A DNA stretch of 38,216 nt. Source: JAHJQQ01 sp032907525. GTDB lineage: Bacteria; Pseudomonadota; Gammaproteobacteria; Thiohalobacterales; Thiohalobacteraceae. The notes under the pieces are model-generated. The model had not been told where the DNA came from. It was given only the letters and a program-made list of their open reading frames with translations, and ran no database searches. Of the stretch, positions 24,092-31,173 are shown piece by piece (positions within the stretch are counted from its first letter, which is position 1; each line of letters starts with the position of its first letter). Position numbers and translations under genes: made by a program. Where the stretch lies: assembly GCA_032907525.1 (NCBI GenBank), contig JAJJPM010000166.1, positions 1-38,216 on the forward strand, read 5' to 3'.

Positions 24092-25330
24092 TCAGCGGGC
24101 CAGCGCGTAGAGCGCGTTGAGCGCGACGTTGGCGCCGGTCTCGATGTCCTCCCAGGCGGTCCATTCCGCGGGCGAGTGGCTGCGCCCCTCGCGGCTGGGC
24201 ACGAAGATCATGCCGGCGCGCGTCAGGCCGGCGAGCATCTGGGTGTCGTGCGCCGCGCCGCTCGGCAGGATCATGTGGCTGGCGTCGAGCTGTTTCGCCG
24301 CTTCCGCGATGGCGCGCATCACCAGTGGATCGCATTTGACCGGCTCGAGCGTGCTCAGCACGTCGAACTCGAACATCAGATCGCGGCGGCGCGCGATGGC
24401 CGACAGTGCGCGGCGGAACGCCAGCCCCAGCCGCTCCAGCACGGCCGGATCGGTATCGCGCGCCTCCAGCGAGAACTCCGCGCGCCCCGGCACCACGTTG
24501 GCCGCGCCGGGCACCAGCTCCACGCGGCCGATGGTGGCGACGCTGCGGGTGCCGCCGTCCTCCTCGAGGATGCGCGGGATCTCGCCGGCGAACTCCGCCA
24601 GCCCCTGAAAGGCGTCGCGGCGCAGGTCCATGGGCGTGGTGCCGGCGTGGTTGGCCACACCGATCAGGCGCACATTCCACTTGAACAGCCCGACGATGCC
24701 TTCGACCACGCCGATCTTCACGCCGGCGCGGTCGAGCACCGGGCCCTGTTCGATGTGCAGTTCCAGGAAGGCGTGGAGGGATTCGGGGCGGCGCTGGGCG
24801 CGCAGCGCGTCCATAGCGTTCAGCCCGTGGGCGGCCATGGCCTCGACGAGGCCGACGCCGTCGAGATCGCGCGCCGTGTGGATGCGCTCGGGCGTGAGCC
24901 GGCCGCACACCGCCTGCGACCCGAACATGCCGCCGAAGCGTCCCTCCTCGTCGGTGAATGCGACGGCCTCAAGCGGATGGCTGAGCGGCAGGCCCGCCTC
25001 TTTCAGTGAGCGCAGGCATTCCAGCGCGACCAGCACGCCCAGCGCGCCGTCGAGGTGGCCCGCACCCGGCACGGTATCGAGGTGCGAGCCGGTCATGACG
25101 CTGGGACGCTCGCCGTCCCAGCCCAGGCGCGCGTGGATGTTCGCGGCGCCGTCGATGTGCAGTTCCAGCCCCGCCGCGCGGATGCGCCCGGCCAGCCAGT
25201 CGCGCGCCCGCATGTCGCCGTCGCTGAAGGCCATGCGGTACAGGCCATGGTCCTCGCGCCGGCCGATGGCGGCCAGGGCCTCGACGTCCGCCTGCAGGCG
25301 CGGGAAGTCCACCCGCAGCGGGGATTTCAT
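24092..25330 (-). CDS. M20-family Zn-dependent amidohydrolase (AllC/HyuC/N-carbamoyl-amino-acid hydrolase type)
   Basis: A 412-residue dinuclear-metal amidase. Metal ligands in order: H83 (G-S-H-L-D), D94 (G-H-L-D-G), E128/E129 (F-T-D-E-E-G), H192 (L-H-I-E-Q-G-P) and H385 (R-S-H-S-P-A-E). The dimerisation/lid region has N-H-A-G-T-T-P-M. The L-H-I-E-Q-G-P motif places it with allantoate amidohydrolases, beta-ureidopropionases and N-carbamoyl-L-amino-acid hydrolases rather than with peptidases. It would release NH3 and CO2 from a ureido compound. The start overlaps the stop of the upstream FN3-like gene (ATGA). It is the second gene of the six-gene operon. Confidence 0.92.
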   Translation of the reverse strand: MKSPLRVDFPRLQADVEALAAIGRREDHGLYRMAFSDGDMRARDWLAGRIRAAGLELHIDGAANIHARLGWDGERPSVMTGSHLDTVPGAGHLDGALGVLVALECLRSLKEAGLPLSHPLEAVAFTDEEGRFGGMFGSQAVCGRLTPERIHTARDLDGVGLVEAMAAHGLNAMDALRAQRRPESLHAFLELHIEQGPVLDRAGVKIGVVEGIVGLFKWNVRLIGVANHAGTTPMDLRRDAFQGLAEFAGEIPRILEEDGGTRSVATIGRVELVPGAANVVPGRAEFSLEARDTDPAVLERLGLAFRRALSAIARRRDLMFEFDVLSTLEPVKCDPLVMRAIAEAAKQLDASHMILPSGAAHDTQMLAGLTRAGMIFVPSREGRSHSPAEWTAWEDIETGANVALNALYALAR

Positions 25331-25794
25331 GAACTGCGCCCCCGCCGACGCTCGCGGGCATCGCCGCGCAGGATGAGGACCACGGTGGCGACGAACACCG
25401 CCGCGCCCAGGGCGAAGAACAGCCCGGCGCGCACCAGCGAGTGGTGCATCACCTCGACCGCGACGACCGGACTCCAGGCCCCGCCGTCGGCCCGCACGCG
25501 GTAGTAATAGGTGCCATCCGGCCGGCCGCTCAGCGCCGTGGCCCGGTCCGGACCCGCGTACAGCGTGCGCGGCGCAGCGAACGCCGGATCGGGGGCCTCC
25601 TGGAGCTCGAAACGCGCCGGGGCGCCGCCCGCTTCGCCAGCAGGGCCCCAGGACAGGCCGAAATAGCCGGCCGTGGCCACCGTGGTGTCCGCGCTCAGTT
25701 CCGGGCTCGCAGGGGGAGGAGACCCGCCGGCATGGGCGAGACCGAAGGTCAGCAGCAGGGCGGCCAGACCGGGGCCGTCATGTCGAACGGCCAC
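25327..25794 (-). CDS. Exported single-pass protein with fibronectin III-like domain
   Basis: A 155-residue protein. It has a signal peptide (about 1-22, ending A-H-A), a beta-rich domain of about 90 residues with FN3 character (L-S-W-G-P-A near the start and D-G-T-Y-Y-Y-R-V-R-A at the end), one transmembrane helix (about 122-142) and a basic tail (E-R-R-R-G-R-S-S). It is therefore a periplasmic domain anchored by its C-terminus. The start is GTG 25794, with GGGGA seven bases upstream; no in-frame ATG precedes it. It is the first gene of the ureide-type operon and overlaps the amidohydrolase gene by four bases. The function is unknown; it may be a binding or scaffolding partner of the transporter. 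Confidence 0.78.
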   Translation of the reverse strand: MAVRHDGPGLAALLLTFGLAHAGGSPPPASPELSADTTVATAGYFGLSWGPAGEAGGAPARFELQEAPDPAFAAPRTLYAGPDRATALSGRPDGTYYYRVRADGGAWSPVVAVEVMHHSLVRAGLFFALGAAVFVATVVLILRGDARERRRGRSS

Positions 25795-25905
25795 GCGCGT
25801 GTCCCCTGCCCTGTGCCTGACGGCAAAATAGGTTGTTTATTTTCAGCATGTTGAATGCGGACCGGGGCGCCTGCGGCGCGGCCGGTCAGAGCAGATTCGC
25901 GGAGT

Positions 25906-25936
25906 ATTATTGCACAAAACTAATTGCCGCAATAAT
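25906..25936 (-). promoter_or_regulatory. AT-rich inverted repeat, promoter region of the six-gene operon
   Basis: ATTATTGC (25906-25913) and GCAATAAT (25929-25936) form a perfect 8-bp inverted repeat with a 15-base spacer in an unusually AT-rich island. On the minus strand TTGCGG and TAATAC lie 17 bases apart within it, so operator and promoter may overlap. It lies about 110 bases before the first operon gene, and could also serve as a weak terminator for the small gene at 25971. Confidence 0.4.
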
Positions 25937-25970
25937 TCCTGCCCGTTCCAGGCGGGTTATGAAGGGGGTG

Positions 25971-26315
25971 CTAGGGAACGAGGCGGACGGCGGAGATGCC
26001 GGAGTAGCCTCTGAGGTCGCAGACGCCGGTCACGTACACCTGCACACGCTGCTGCGCGAGCGCCGCCTGCAGCAGTGTGTGATACATGAGTTCGCTGCCG
26101 TTACGGCCATAATCGGCGTAGAAGCGGTCGGGATCGCGGCAGCCGCTAGCGTTCCTGTCCACGCCCAGCCGCACCACGAAGCGGTCGTGCTCGCCCGCCT
26201 CCAGCAGCGTGACAGTGGCAGCGTCCGTCCAGCCGGCCGTACCGGCCGCAGCCGGATCGGCGACGATGGCGAGGGCCAGGGCGAGCGACGGCAGAATGGG
26301 GCGGATCGGATTCAT
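25971..26315 (-). CDS. Small secreted protein, SubB/OB-fold-like
   Basis: A 114-residue exported protein. The signal peptide (about 1-25) ends A-D-P-A-A-A-G. The mature part has W-T-D-A-A-T-V-T-L-L, R-F-V-V-R-L-G-V and one Cys in A-S-G-C-R-D-P-D-R-F-Y-A-D-Y. It continues with M-Y-H-T-L-L-Q-A-A-L and V-Q-V-Y-V-T-G-V-C-D-L-R-G-Y-S, so the two cysteines probably form a disulfide. The V-T-G-x-C-x-L-x-G-Y-S ending resembles small secreted proteins related to subtilase-cytotoxin B-subunit folds; this is a family impression only. ATG 26315 starts the signal peptide; upstream in-frame sequence belongs to the repeat. It is divergent from the repeat at 26333. Confidence 0.72.
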   Translation of the reverse strand: MNPIRPILPSLALALAIVADPAAAGTAGWTDAATVTLLEAGEHDRFVVRLGVDRNASGCRDPDRFYADYGRNGSELMYHTLLQAALAQQRVQVYVTGVCDLRGYSGISAVRLVP

Positions 26316-26332
26316 GCGGAAAAACCTATTCC

Positions 26333-26471
26333 GGCCACGGAAACACACGGAAAAACGCAGCAAAGATCATACGCGCACAGCGGCCCTCCTCATCCGCCAG
26401 GTGCCGAGGCGGGGCTTCGGGACGGGGTTTCATTTCCGTGCCTTCCGTGTGCTTCCGTGTATTTCCGTGGC
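26333..26471. repeat. Inverted-repeat element, copy F (asymmetric)
   Basis: The left arm at 26333-26357 has two CACGGAA units; the right arm at 26433-26471 has four TTCCGTG units. The loop (about 75 bases) has no gene. This is the only copy located at the 5' side of both adjacent genes: it lies 18 bases upstream of the secreted-protein ATG. Together with the hairpin at 26497 it accounts for about 160 of the 434 bases before the 86-aa gene; nothing else is recognised from 26518 to 26730. Confidence 0.83.
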
Positions 26472-26496
26472 AATCGGGTTCTTGCGGAATGCTCCT

Positions 26497-26517
26497 CGGC
26501 CGGGCGGGTCCCGGCCG
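26497..26517. terminator. 8-bp GC hairpin next to repeat copy F
   Basis: CGGCCGGG (26497-26504) pairs perfectly with CCCGGCCG (26510-26517) around CGGGT. No T-run follows on either strand. It may be a structural boundary or a leader element of the downstream small gene. Confidence 0.3.
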
Positions 26518-26749
26518 GGGCCGCAGACCCACGTTGTTGCCGCCGACCGCTTGCAGTAGCATCGAAGACGTCGACGGCCCGGCAGCGGCATCAGTTCACC
26601 ACAGCCCTTCCGGCCATTCAACGTTCCGCACGGCCCGCGCACGACATCCGATGTCCGCCTGTGCGAGAGGCGAATCCAGCCCGGAGCCGCGAACGACGCC
26701 CGCACCGCGCAGGAGCGCGGTCTTCACCCCATCGAAAGGAACCGAGCCC

Positions 26750-27010
26750 ATGCCATCCACCGGAAACGCCAGCCGCAACGCCCCCGAATACAGACTCGTC
26801 CGCGTCGAGAAGACCGACCCGCCCGCCGGCGCGAATGGCGGCAGCTGGTACCGCTACGTCGTCGCGCGCCACAACGCCGAGATCGTCGGCAACCGCTGTG
26901 GCTCGCTGCAGCAGGTGCGCCGCTACGCCCAGGAATTCACCGACGCGCTGAACACCCGCTCGATCGCCCTCGGCCATTCCGTCTGGGCGCGCCAGCACCA
27001 CAGGACCTGA
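26750..27010 (+). CDS. Hypothetical protein, 86 residues
   Basis: Not recognised by family name. A small soluble basic protein: a beta-rich start Y-R-L-V-R-V-E-K-T-D-P-P, then G-S-W-Y-R-Y-V-V-A-R-H-N-A-E-I-V-G-N-R-C-G-S, then a helix L-Q-Q-V-R-R-Y-A-Q-E-F-T-D-A-L-N. The pattern (strands, then helix) suggests a compact domain about the size of DUF-type nucleic-acid or ligand binders. AAAGGA at 26735-26740 supports ATG 26750. Codon use is normal. It is convergent with the HIT gene across a hairpin. Confidence 0.68.
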   Translation: MPSTGNASRNAPEYRLVRVEKTDPPAGANGGSWYRYVVARHNAEIVGNRCGSLQQVRRYAQEFTDALNTRSIALGHSVWARQHHRT

Positions 27011-27016
27011 GCCGGA

Positions 27017-27032
27017 CCGCGGCCGTCCGCGG
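27017..27032. terminator. Bidirectional hairpin between convergent genes
   Basis: CCGCGG (27017-27022), loop CCGT, CCGCGG (27027-27032). It lies in the 28 bases between the stop codons of the 86-aa gene (plus) and the HIT gene (minus). No T-run. Confidence 0.33.
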
Positions 27033-27038
27033 CGGAAC

Positions 27039-27428
27039 TCACCCGCCGGTCAGCGCATACTTCTGCCGGCCGGGAATCACGCCGCGCACGCCGCCCTTCG
27101 GATTCTCGACGTCGCCCGCATAGCGCGGGATCAGATGCACGTGCAGATGCATGACGCTCTGCCCGGCGATCGGCCCCACGTTCACCCCGATGTTGTAGCC
27201 GCCCGGAGCGTGCTTCTCGTCGATCAGCGCCCGCGCTTCGTCGATGATGGAAAAGATCGCCGCCCGCTCCTCGGTCGTCGCATCGAAGAAGCTCGCGAAG
27301 TGACGGAAAGGAATGATCAGGCAGTGACCGGGGTTCACCGGAAAATCATCGAAGCGGACGAAGGCGTGGTCGTTCCGGAGGATGGCCCTGGAAGGGTCGC
27401 AGAAGAGACAGTCGGTACTGGCTGACAT
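27039..27428 (-). CDS. HIT-family nucleotide hydrolase/transferase
   Basis: A 129-residue histidine-triad protein. The zinc-type pair D-C-L-F-C-D-P lies at residues 6-12. Mid-domain motifs are N-P-G-H-C-L-I-I-P and the catalytic H-x-H-x-H is in V-M-H-L-H-V-H-L-I-P-R. HINT/FHIT-like members hydrolyse nucleoside phosphoramidates or dinucleotides. ATG 27428 has AAAGGA upstream; the frame is open to 27515 but without a ribosome site. It lies 88 bases downstream of the tRNA-Thr terminator on the same strand. Confidence 0.92.
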   Translation of the reverse strand: MSASTDCLFCDPSRAILRNDHAFVRFDDFPVNPGHCLIIPFRHFASFFDATTEERAAIFSIIDEARALIDEKHAPGGYNIGVNVGPIAGQSVMHLHVHLIPRYAGDVENPKGGVRGVIPGRQKYALTGG

Positions 27429-27515
27429 AGTGGTCCTTTGGCGGTGGATCCGATGTGTGCGGACGTGGCCCATCGACCACCCGCACGACTCTACCCGAAC
27501 CGGCACCGCGCACAC

Positions 27516-27538
27516 AAAAAAGCCCGCACTGAGCGGGC
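27516..27538 (-). terminator. Rho-independent terminator of tRNA-Thr
   Basis: On the minus strand GCCCGC, loop TCAGT, GCGGGC, then TTTTTT (stem 27538-27522, T-run 27521-27516). It lies 21 bases past the tRNA 3' end and is a textbook intrinsic terminator. Confidence 0.88.
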
Positions 27539-27559
27539 CTCGATGATACGGCGATGAAT

Positions 27560-27635
<76 letters not shown>

Positions 27636-27646
27636 GCAGGGGCGCG

Positions 27647-27676
27647 AGTATAAAAGAAACCCTCGGGATCAGACAA
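27647..27676 (-). promoter_or_regulatory. Promoter of tRNA-Thr
   Basis: On the minus strand -35 TTGTCT (27676-27671), an 18-base spacer, then -10 TATACT (27652-27647). The predicted start is about five bases before the mature tRNA 5' end. Confidence 0.65.
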
Positions 27677-27699
27677 CCGAACGGCCCGGGCCGCCGGGG

Positions 27700-28137
27700 T
27701 CAGCCGGGAGTCTGGTTGCGGATGCGGATGATGACGTCGACGCCCGCGGGGACGGTGCCTTCGGGGAGGTCCGGGAGTTCCAGGAGCGGGAGACGGTCGG
27801 CGTCGATGTCCAGCAGTTCACCGGTGTCGACGTTGTAGAAGTGGTGGTGCTCGTCGGTGTTCGGGTCATAGAACACGCGGTTCGGGTCCACGATCACTTC
27901 GCGGATCAGGCCGCGGCTGGCGAACAGGCCGAGCGTGTTGTAGACCGTCGCCTTCGAGACCCGCGCGCTCTGCTGGTTGACCAGCTTGAGCACGTCGTCC
28001 GCCGACAGGTGCCAGTCGCGCGAAAACAGCACCTGGGCGATCTCCAGGCGCTGCAGCGTCGGCTGAATACCGCGGCGTGCCAGCAGGTCCATCACCTGCT
28101 GCTGGCTAAGCGGCTGTCTTGGCGGTCGTTTTTGCAT
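27700..28137 (-). CDS. Fur-family transcriptional regulator without CxxC zinc site
   Basis: A 145-residue Fur superfamily protein. The N-terminal winged helix has G-I-Q-P-T-L-Q-R-L-E-I-A-Q-V-L-F and V-S-K-A-T-V-Y-N-T-L-G-L-F-A-S-R-G-L-I. The dimerisation domain has Y-D-P-N-T-D-E-H-H-H-F-Y-N-V-D-T-G-E-L-L-D-I, so the HHxF metal region is present. There are no cysteines at all, so the structural C-x-x-C zinc site of Fur, Zur and PerR is missing. Cys-less Fur-like proteins such as Irr and some Mur/Fur relatives are known; the effector is not predictable. ATG 28137 is chosen because it lies six bases after a TATACT box; a TTG at 28167 would lie upstream of that box. Confidence 0.87.
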   Translation of the reverse strand: MQKRPPRQPLSQQQVMDLLARRGIQPTLQRLEIAQVLFSRDWHLSADDVLKLVNQQSARVSKATVYNTLGLFASRGLIREVIVDPNRVFYDPNTDEHHHFYNVDTGELLDIDADRLPLLELPDLPEGTVPAGVDVIIRIRNQTPG

Positions 28138-28143
28138 GCGTCG

Positions 28144-28173
28144 AGTATACGGCGAAGTTTTAGACAAAGTCCA
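28144..28173 (-). promoter_or_regulatory. Promoter of the Fur-family gene, leaderless type
   Basis: On the minus strand TGGACT (28173-28168), an 18-base spacer, TATACT (28149-28144), then CGACGC and ATG. The -10 to ATG distance is six bases, as at 9291, 16620 and 18202. The promoter lies in the 44 bases between the thiO stop and the regulator start. Confidence 0.55.
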
Positions 28174-28181
28174 GGTCGACC

Positions 28182-29273
28182 CTAACCAACTATTTTATCG
28201 GGTAAAAACCATTGCGGATCGATCTCCGGCGGGCGTCCGAGGAGGATATCGGCCAACAGCCGCGCGGATGCAGGGCCGAGCACGACGCCATTCCGGTAGT
28301 GGCCGGCATTCATATATAGGTTGGTGATATCCGGATGCCGGGCGATGCAGGGCACGCCGGTCGGCGAGCCGGGACGCAGGCCGGCCCAGTGGTGTTCGAG
28401 TTCGCAGCCGGCCAGGGCCGGCACCAGGCGCAGGGCGGCCGCCCGCAGGTCGTCGCGCGCGTCGGCGGTGGTGGACTTGTCGAAGCCGACGTGTTCCAGG
28501 GTGCTGCCGACCAGCACGCGGCCGTCGCGCCGCGGGATCACGTAGCGGCCCTGGTCGAGGACGATGTGCCGCACCTGCCCGGGCGCGCCGCGGAACAGCA
28601 GCATCTGTCCGCGCACCGGTTCGACGGGCAGCCGCAGGCCCACGGCGCGCAGCAGTTCGCCGCTCCAGGCGCCACCCGCAACGACGATGTGCTCGGCGGA
28701 CAGGAAGCCGGTCTCGGTCTCGACACCCTCGACGCGGTTGCCGATGACGCCGAAGCCGGTGACGGTCTGGCCTTCGTGGAAATCGACGCCCCAGCGTTCC
28801 AGGGCGCCGCGCATAGACTTCACCAGCCGCGGGTTGCGCACCTGGCCGACGTCGGGCAGCCACCAGGCCTCCGGTACCGAGACGCCGAGCGCCGGCTCCA
28901 GGCTGTGGAGCCGTTCGGTATCGACGCGTTCGATGCGTGCACCGAAGCGTTCCGCCCAGGGGCGGACGCGCGCGTCGTCGGCGTCATCGAGGATCAGCAG
29001 GCCGGAGCCCTGCCACTCGGGATCGATGCCGGAGGCCGCGTGGATCTCGGCGAGCAGCTGCGGGTAATACCGCTGGCTCCAGCGTGCCAGGGCGTTCACC
29101 GGATCGGGATAGCGCCAGGGATACAGCGGCGAGAGGATGCCGCCGCCCGCCCAGGACGCCTCGCCACCGCTACGGCCGCGCTCGATGAGCCGCACGCGCA
29201 GGCCGGCGGCGTGCAGCTCGCGCGCCGTCAGCATGCCGATCAGGCCGGCCCCCACGATGATGCAATCGGTCAC
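28182..29273 (-). CDS. thiO: Glycine oxidase ThiO (FAD-dependent)
   Basis: A 363-residue DAO-family flavoenzyme. It oxidises glycine to iminoacetate for the thiazole ring of thiamine, with release of H2O2. The FAD-binding dinucleotide fold is at the N-terminus (I-I-V-G-A-G-L-I-G-M-L-T-A-R-E-L). Others are G-G-E-A-S-W-A-G-G-G-I-L-S-P, V-V-A-G-G-A-W-S-G-E-L, P-V-R-G-Q-M-L-L-F and the C-terminal W-A-G-L-R-P-G-S-P-T-G-V-P and G-H-Y-R-N-G-V-V-L. The start is GTG 29273 with GGAG upstream. thiG/thiS are not in the window. thiO next to a fimT/pil minor-pilin cluster is a known gammaproteobacterial arrangement. Confidence 0.92.
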   Translation of the reverse strand: MTDCIIVGAGLIGMLTARELHAAGLRVRLIERGRSGGEASWAGGGILSPLYPWRYPDPVNALARWSQRYYPQLLAEIHAASGIDPEWQGSGLLILDDADDARVRPWAERFGARIERVDTERLHSLEPALGVSVPEAWWLPDVGQVRNPRLVKSMRGALERWGVDFHEGQTVTGFGVIGNRVEGVETETGFLSAEHIVVAGGAWSGELLRAVGLRLPVEPVRGQMLLFRGAPGQVRHIVLDQGRYVIPRRDGRVLVGSTLEHVGFDKSTTADARDDLRAAALRLVPALAGCELEHHWAGLRPGSPTGVPCIARHPDITNLYMNAGHYRNGVVLGPASARLLADILLGRPPEIDPQWFLPDKIVG

Positions 29274-29285
29274 TGCGTGTCTCCA

Positions 29286-29696
29286 TCAGCGGCGCCAGCA
29301 GGCGGCGCCGGCATAGCCGCCGGTCAGCAGCGGACCGCGCTGATCGACGGCGTAGGTCCCGCAGGCATCGCCGCGCTGCGGCCCGTCGGCGCGCGGCTGC
29401 GCGATCGCCAGGAATCCGGCTGCACTGCGCTCCAGCACCCGCAGGCGGTAATACCCGTCCTGCGACGTATCGGCATAGCCGAGCTCGCGCAGATCCGCAT
29501 AGGCGGTGTGATTGGCGCGCCAGCGCTCCTGGGCGACGCGCAACGCGAGCAGGCTGCCGATGGCATCGGTACGGCGGCCGCGCATGAGACTGTCGCGATA
29601 GCTCGGATACGCCAGCGCCGCGAGGATCGCCACGATGACGAGCGCGATCATCAGCTCGATGAGAGTCATGCCGCGCGCGCGGCCGGGTCGTGTCAT
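29286..29696 (-). CDS. pilE: Type IV minor pilin, PilE-like
   Basis: A 136-residue type IV prepilin. The short basic leader M-T-R-P-G-R-A-R-G is cleaved before M-T-L-I-E, with Glu5 in place, followed by the hydrophobic helix L-M-I-A-L-V-I-V-A-I-L-A-A-L-A-Y-P-S-Y. The C-terminal pair of cysteines (D-A-C-G-T-Y and A-A-C-W-R-R) should form the D-loop disulfide. AAGGAGG precedes ATG 29696. It is divergent from the fimT gene and 12 bases before thiO on the same strand, so it may be cotranscribed with thiO. Minor pilins prime assembly of type IV pili in the inner membrane. Confidence 0.88.
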   Translation of the reverse strand: MTRPGRARGMTLIELMIALVIVAILAALAYPSYRDSLMRGRRTDAIGSLLALRVAQERWRANHTAYADLRELGYADTSQDGYYRLRVLERSAAGFLAIAQPRADGPQRGDACGTYAVDQRGPLLTGGYAGAACWRR

Positions 29697-29838
29697 GGCG
29701 GGCCCTCCTTGGCCAGTGGCTGTGTCCGTCCCGTGGCGGGATATGTACCGCGGGATGCACGTTCCGATGAATCCGACGCCTCCCCTGCGCCGGCCGCACC
29801 GCATTCGGAACGGACCTAGTATAAGCCCGGCGACCGGC

Positions 29839-29844
29839 TATAAT
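29839..29844 (+). promoter_or_regulatory. -10 box TATAAT of the first minor-pilin operon
   Basis: A consensus TATAAT lies 37 bases before the fimT ATG, in the 184-base divergent region between pilE and fimT. The -35 is weak. A GGAG ribosome site lies between it and the start. Confidence 0.5.
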
Positions 29845-29880
29845 CACGCCGACGACACGGATTGTCTCGGAGACTCGATC

Positions 29881-30441
29881 ATGGACGATCGCGGCCCTTC
29901 CGGCTTTACGCTCATCGAACTCGTCACCGCCATGGCCGTGCTGGCCATCATGATCACCTGGGCGGTGCCGGCGTTCTCCGATCTCATCGATGGCCAGCGA
30001 CTGCGCGCCGCGGCTTACCAGATCGCCGCCGATCTGCGCCTGGCGCGCGGCGAGGCCGTCGCACGACATGCCGCGCAGCCGGTCGGCGTCGCGTTCCGCA
30101 CCGGCGCGGCCTGGTGCTACGGCATCAGCCAGCAGCTGCCCTGCGACTGCCGGCAAACGGACTGGCGGGCGGCGGACGCCTGTCTGCTGGATGCGTCGCG
30201 GCAGCGGCAGCTGCGGCGCGAGACGCATCGATCGCATCCCCACGTGACGCTCGCGGCGGCGCGCTTCAGCGGCGGGACGCTCACGGTCTTCGATCCGCTG
30301 CGCGGCATGGCGCGGGCCGGCACGGTGGCGCTGGCATCGGCGCGTGGCAAGCGGCTGGAGATACGCGTGAGCACGCTGGGCAGGGTGCGCATCTGCGCGC
30401 CGGCCGATGCGCCGGCGCCCGCAGGCTTTCAGCCATGCTGA
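29881..30441 (+). CDS. Type IV minor pilin, FimT/FimU (GspH) family, operon 1
   Basis: A 186-residue GspH/FimT-family prepilin. The leader M-D-D-R-G-P-S-G is cleaved before F-T-L-I-E (Glu5), followed by L-V-T-A-M-A-V-L-A-I-M-I-T-W-A-V-P-A-F. The family's helix L-R-L-A-R-G-E-A-V-A-R follows. The C-domain includes a cysteine-rich loop (Q-L-P-C-D-C and D-A-C-L) and terminal F-Q-P-C. GGAG lies about 10 bases upstream. Its last seven bases overlap the pilW start, so translation is coupled. It is first in the GC-rich minor-pilin operon. Confidence 0.87.
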   Translation: MDDRGPSGFTLIELVTAMAVLAIMITWAVPAFSDLIDGQRLRAAAYQIAADLRLARGEAVARHAAQPVGVAFRTGAAWCYGISQQLPCDCRQTDWRAADACLLDASRQRQLRRETHRSHPHVTLAAARFSGGTLTVFDPLRGMARAGTVALASARGKRLEIRVSTLGRVRICAPADAPAPAGFQPC

Positions 30442-31151
30442 GGTCGGTGCAGCGCGGCTTTTCGCTGACGGAGCTGATGATCGGCAGCGCGCTCGGGCTG
30501 TTCGTGATCGCGGGCGCGCTGCAGCTCTACGCCGCCAACGTGCGCGCCGCCGCCGACACCCTGCACGTCAGCCGGCTCAATCAGGAGCTGCGTGCCGTAC
30601 TGCAGCTGCTGGGCAACGAGCTGCGTCGCGCCGGCTACTGGGCCGGCGAGCCCGGCGTCGACCCGCACGCCGGCAACCCCTTTCAGTCCGCTGCCAACGA
30701 TATCCGCATCGACCGGCTCGACGGCGAAGCGGCCGCCTCCTGTCTGCTCTATGCCTACGATCTGAACGGCGACAAGCGTGTCGGCGTCGGGCCGGGCGGG
30801 CTGCCGGGTCCGTACGAATCGGCTGCCAACCTGGAGCAGTTCGGCGTGCGCCTGCGCGACGGACGGCTGCAGCTGCGCACCGGCGGCCGCACCTTCACCT
30901 GCGATGCCGGCAGCTGGCAGGCGCTCACCGGGCCGGATACCCAGATCACCGCGCTGCGCTTCACGCTGCAGCAGCGCTGCCTGAACCTGCGCGAAGACGG
31001 CGACTCCTGTACCAGCGGCGACCCCGCCCTGCTGCGCCGGCGCGTGACCATCACCCTCGCTGGCCGCAGCCGTGCCGATCCCAGTGTGCAACAGCGGATC
31101 GAAACCGAAGTGCTGATCGCCAATGACCGGCTGCTCGCGGGCCTACCCTGA
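30435..31151 (+). CDS. pilW: PilW-like minor pilin, operon 1
   Basis: A 238-residue PilW-family prepilin. Cleavage falls after M-L-R-S-V-Q-R-G, then F-S-L-T-E-L-M-I-G-S-A-L-G-L-F (Glu5 present). It continues with R-A-V-L-Q-L-L-G-N-E-L-R-R-A-G-Y-W, the usual PilW segment. At 238 residues it is much shorter than the operon-2 PilW (378). The stop is followed after 22 bases by a nested repeat element, which separates it from the next pilin gene. Confidence 0.85.
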   Translation: MLRSVQRGFSLTELMIGSALGLFVIAGALQLYAANVRAAADTLHVSRLNQELRAVLQLLGNELRRAGYWAGEPGVDPHAGNPFQSAANDIRIDRLDGEAAASCLLYAYDLNGDKRVGVGPGGLPGPYESAANLEQFGVRLRDGRLQLRTGGRTFTCDAGSWQALTGPDTQITALRFTLQQRCLNLREDGDSCTSGDPALLRRRVTITLAGRSRADPSVQQRIETEVLIANDRLLAGLP

Positions 31152-31173
31152 AATGAATCTGCAAACCCATTTT

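Noticed and set aside
29635..29880. N-terminal extension of the first fimT frame
   Set aside because: It would lie antisense to pilE and upstream of the TATAAT box. The prepilin leader starts at 29881.
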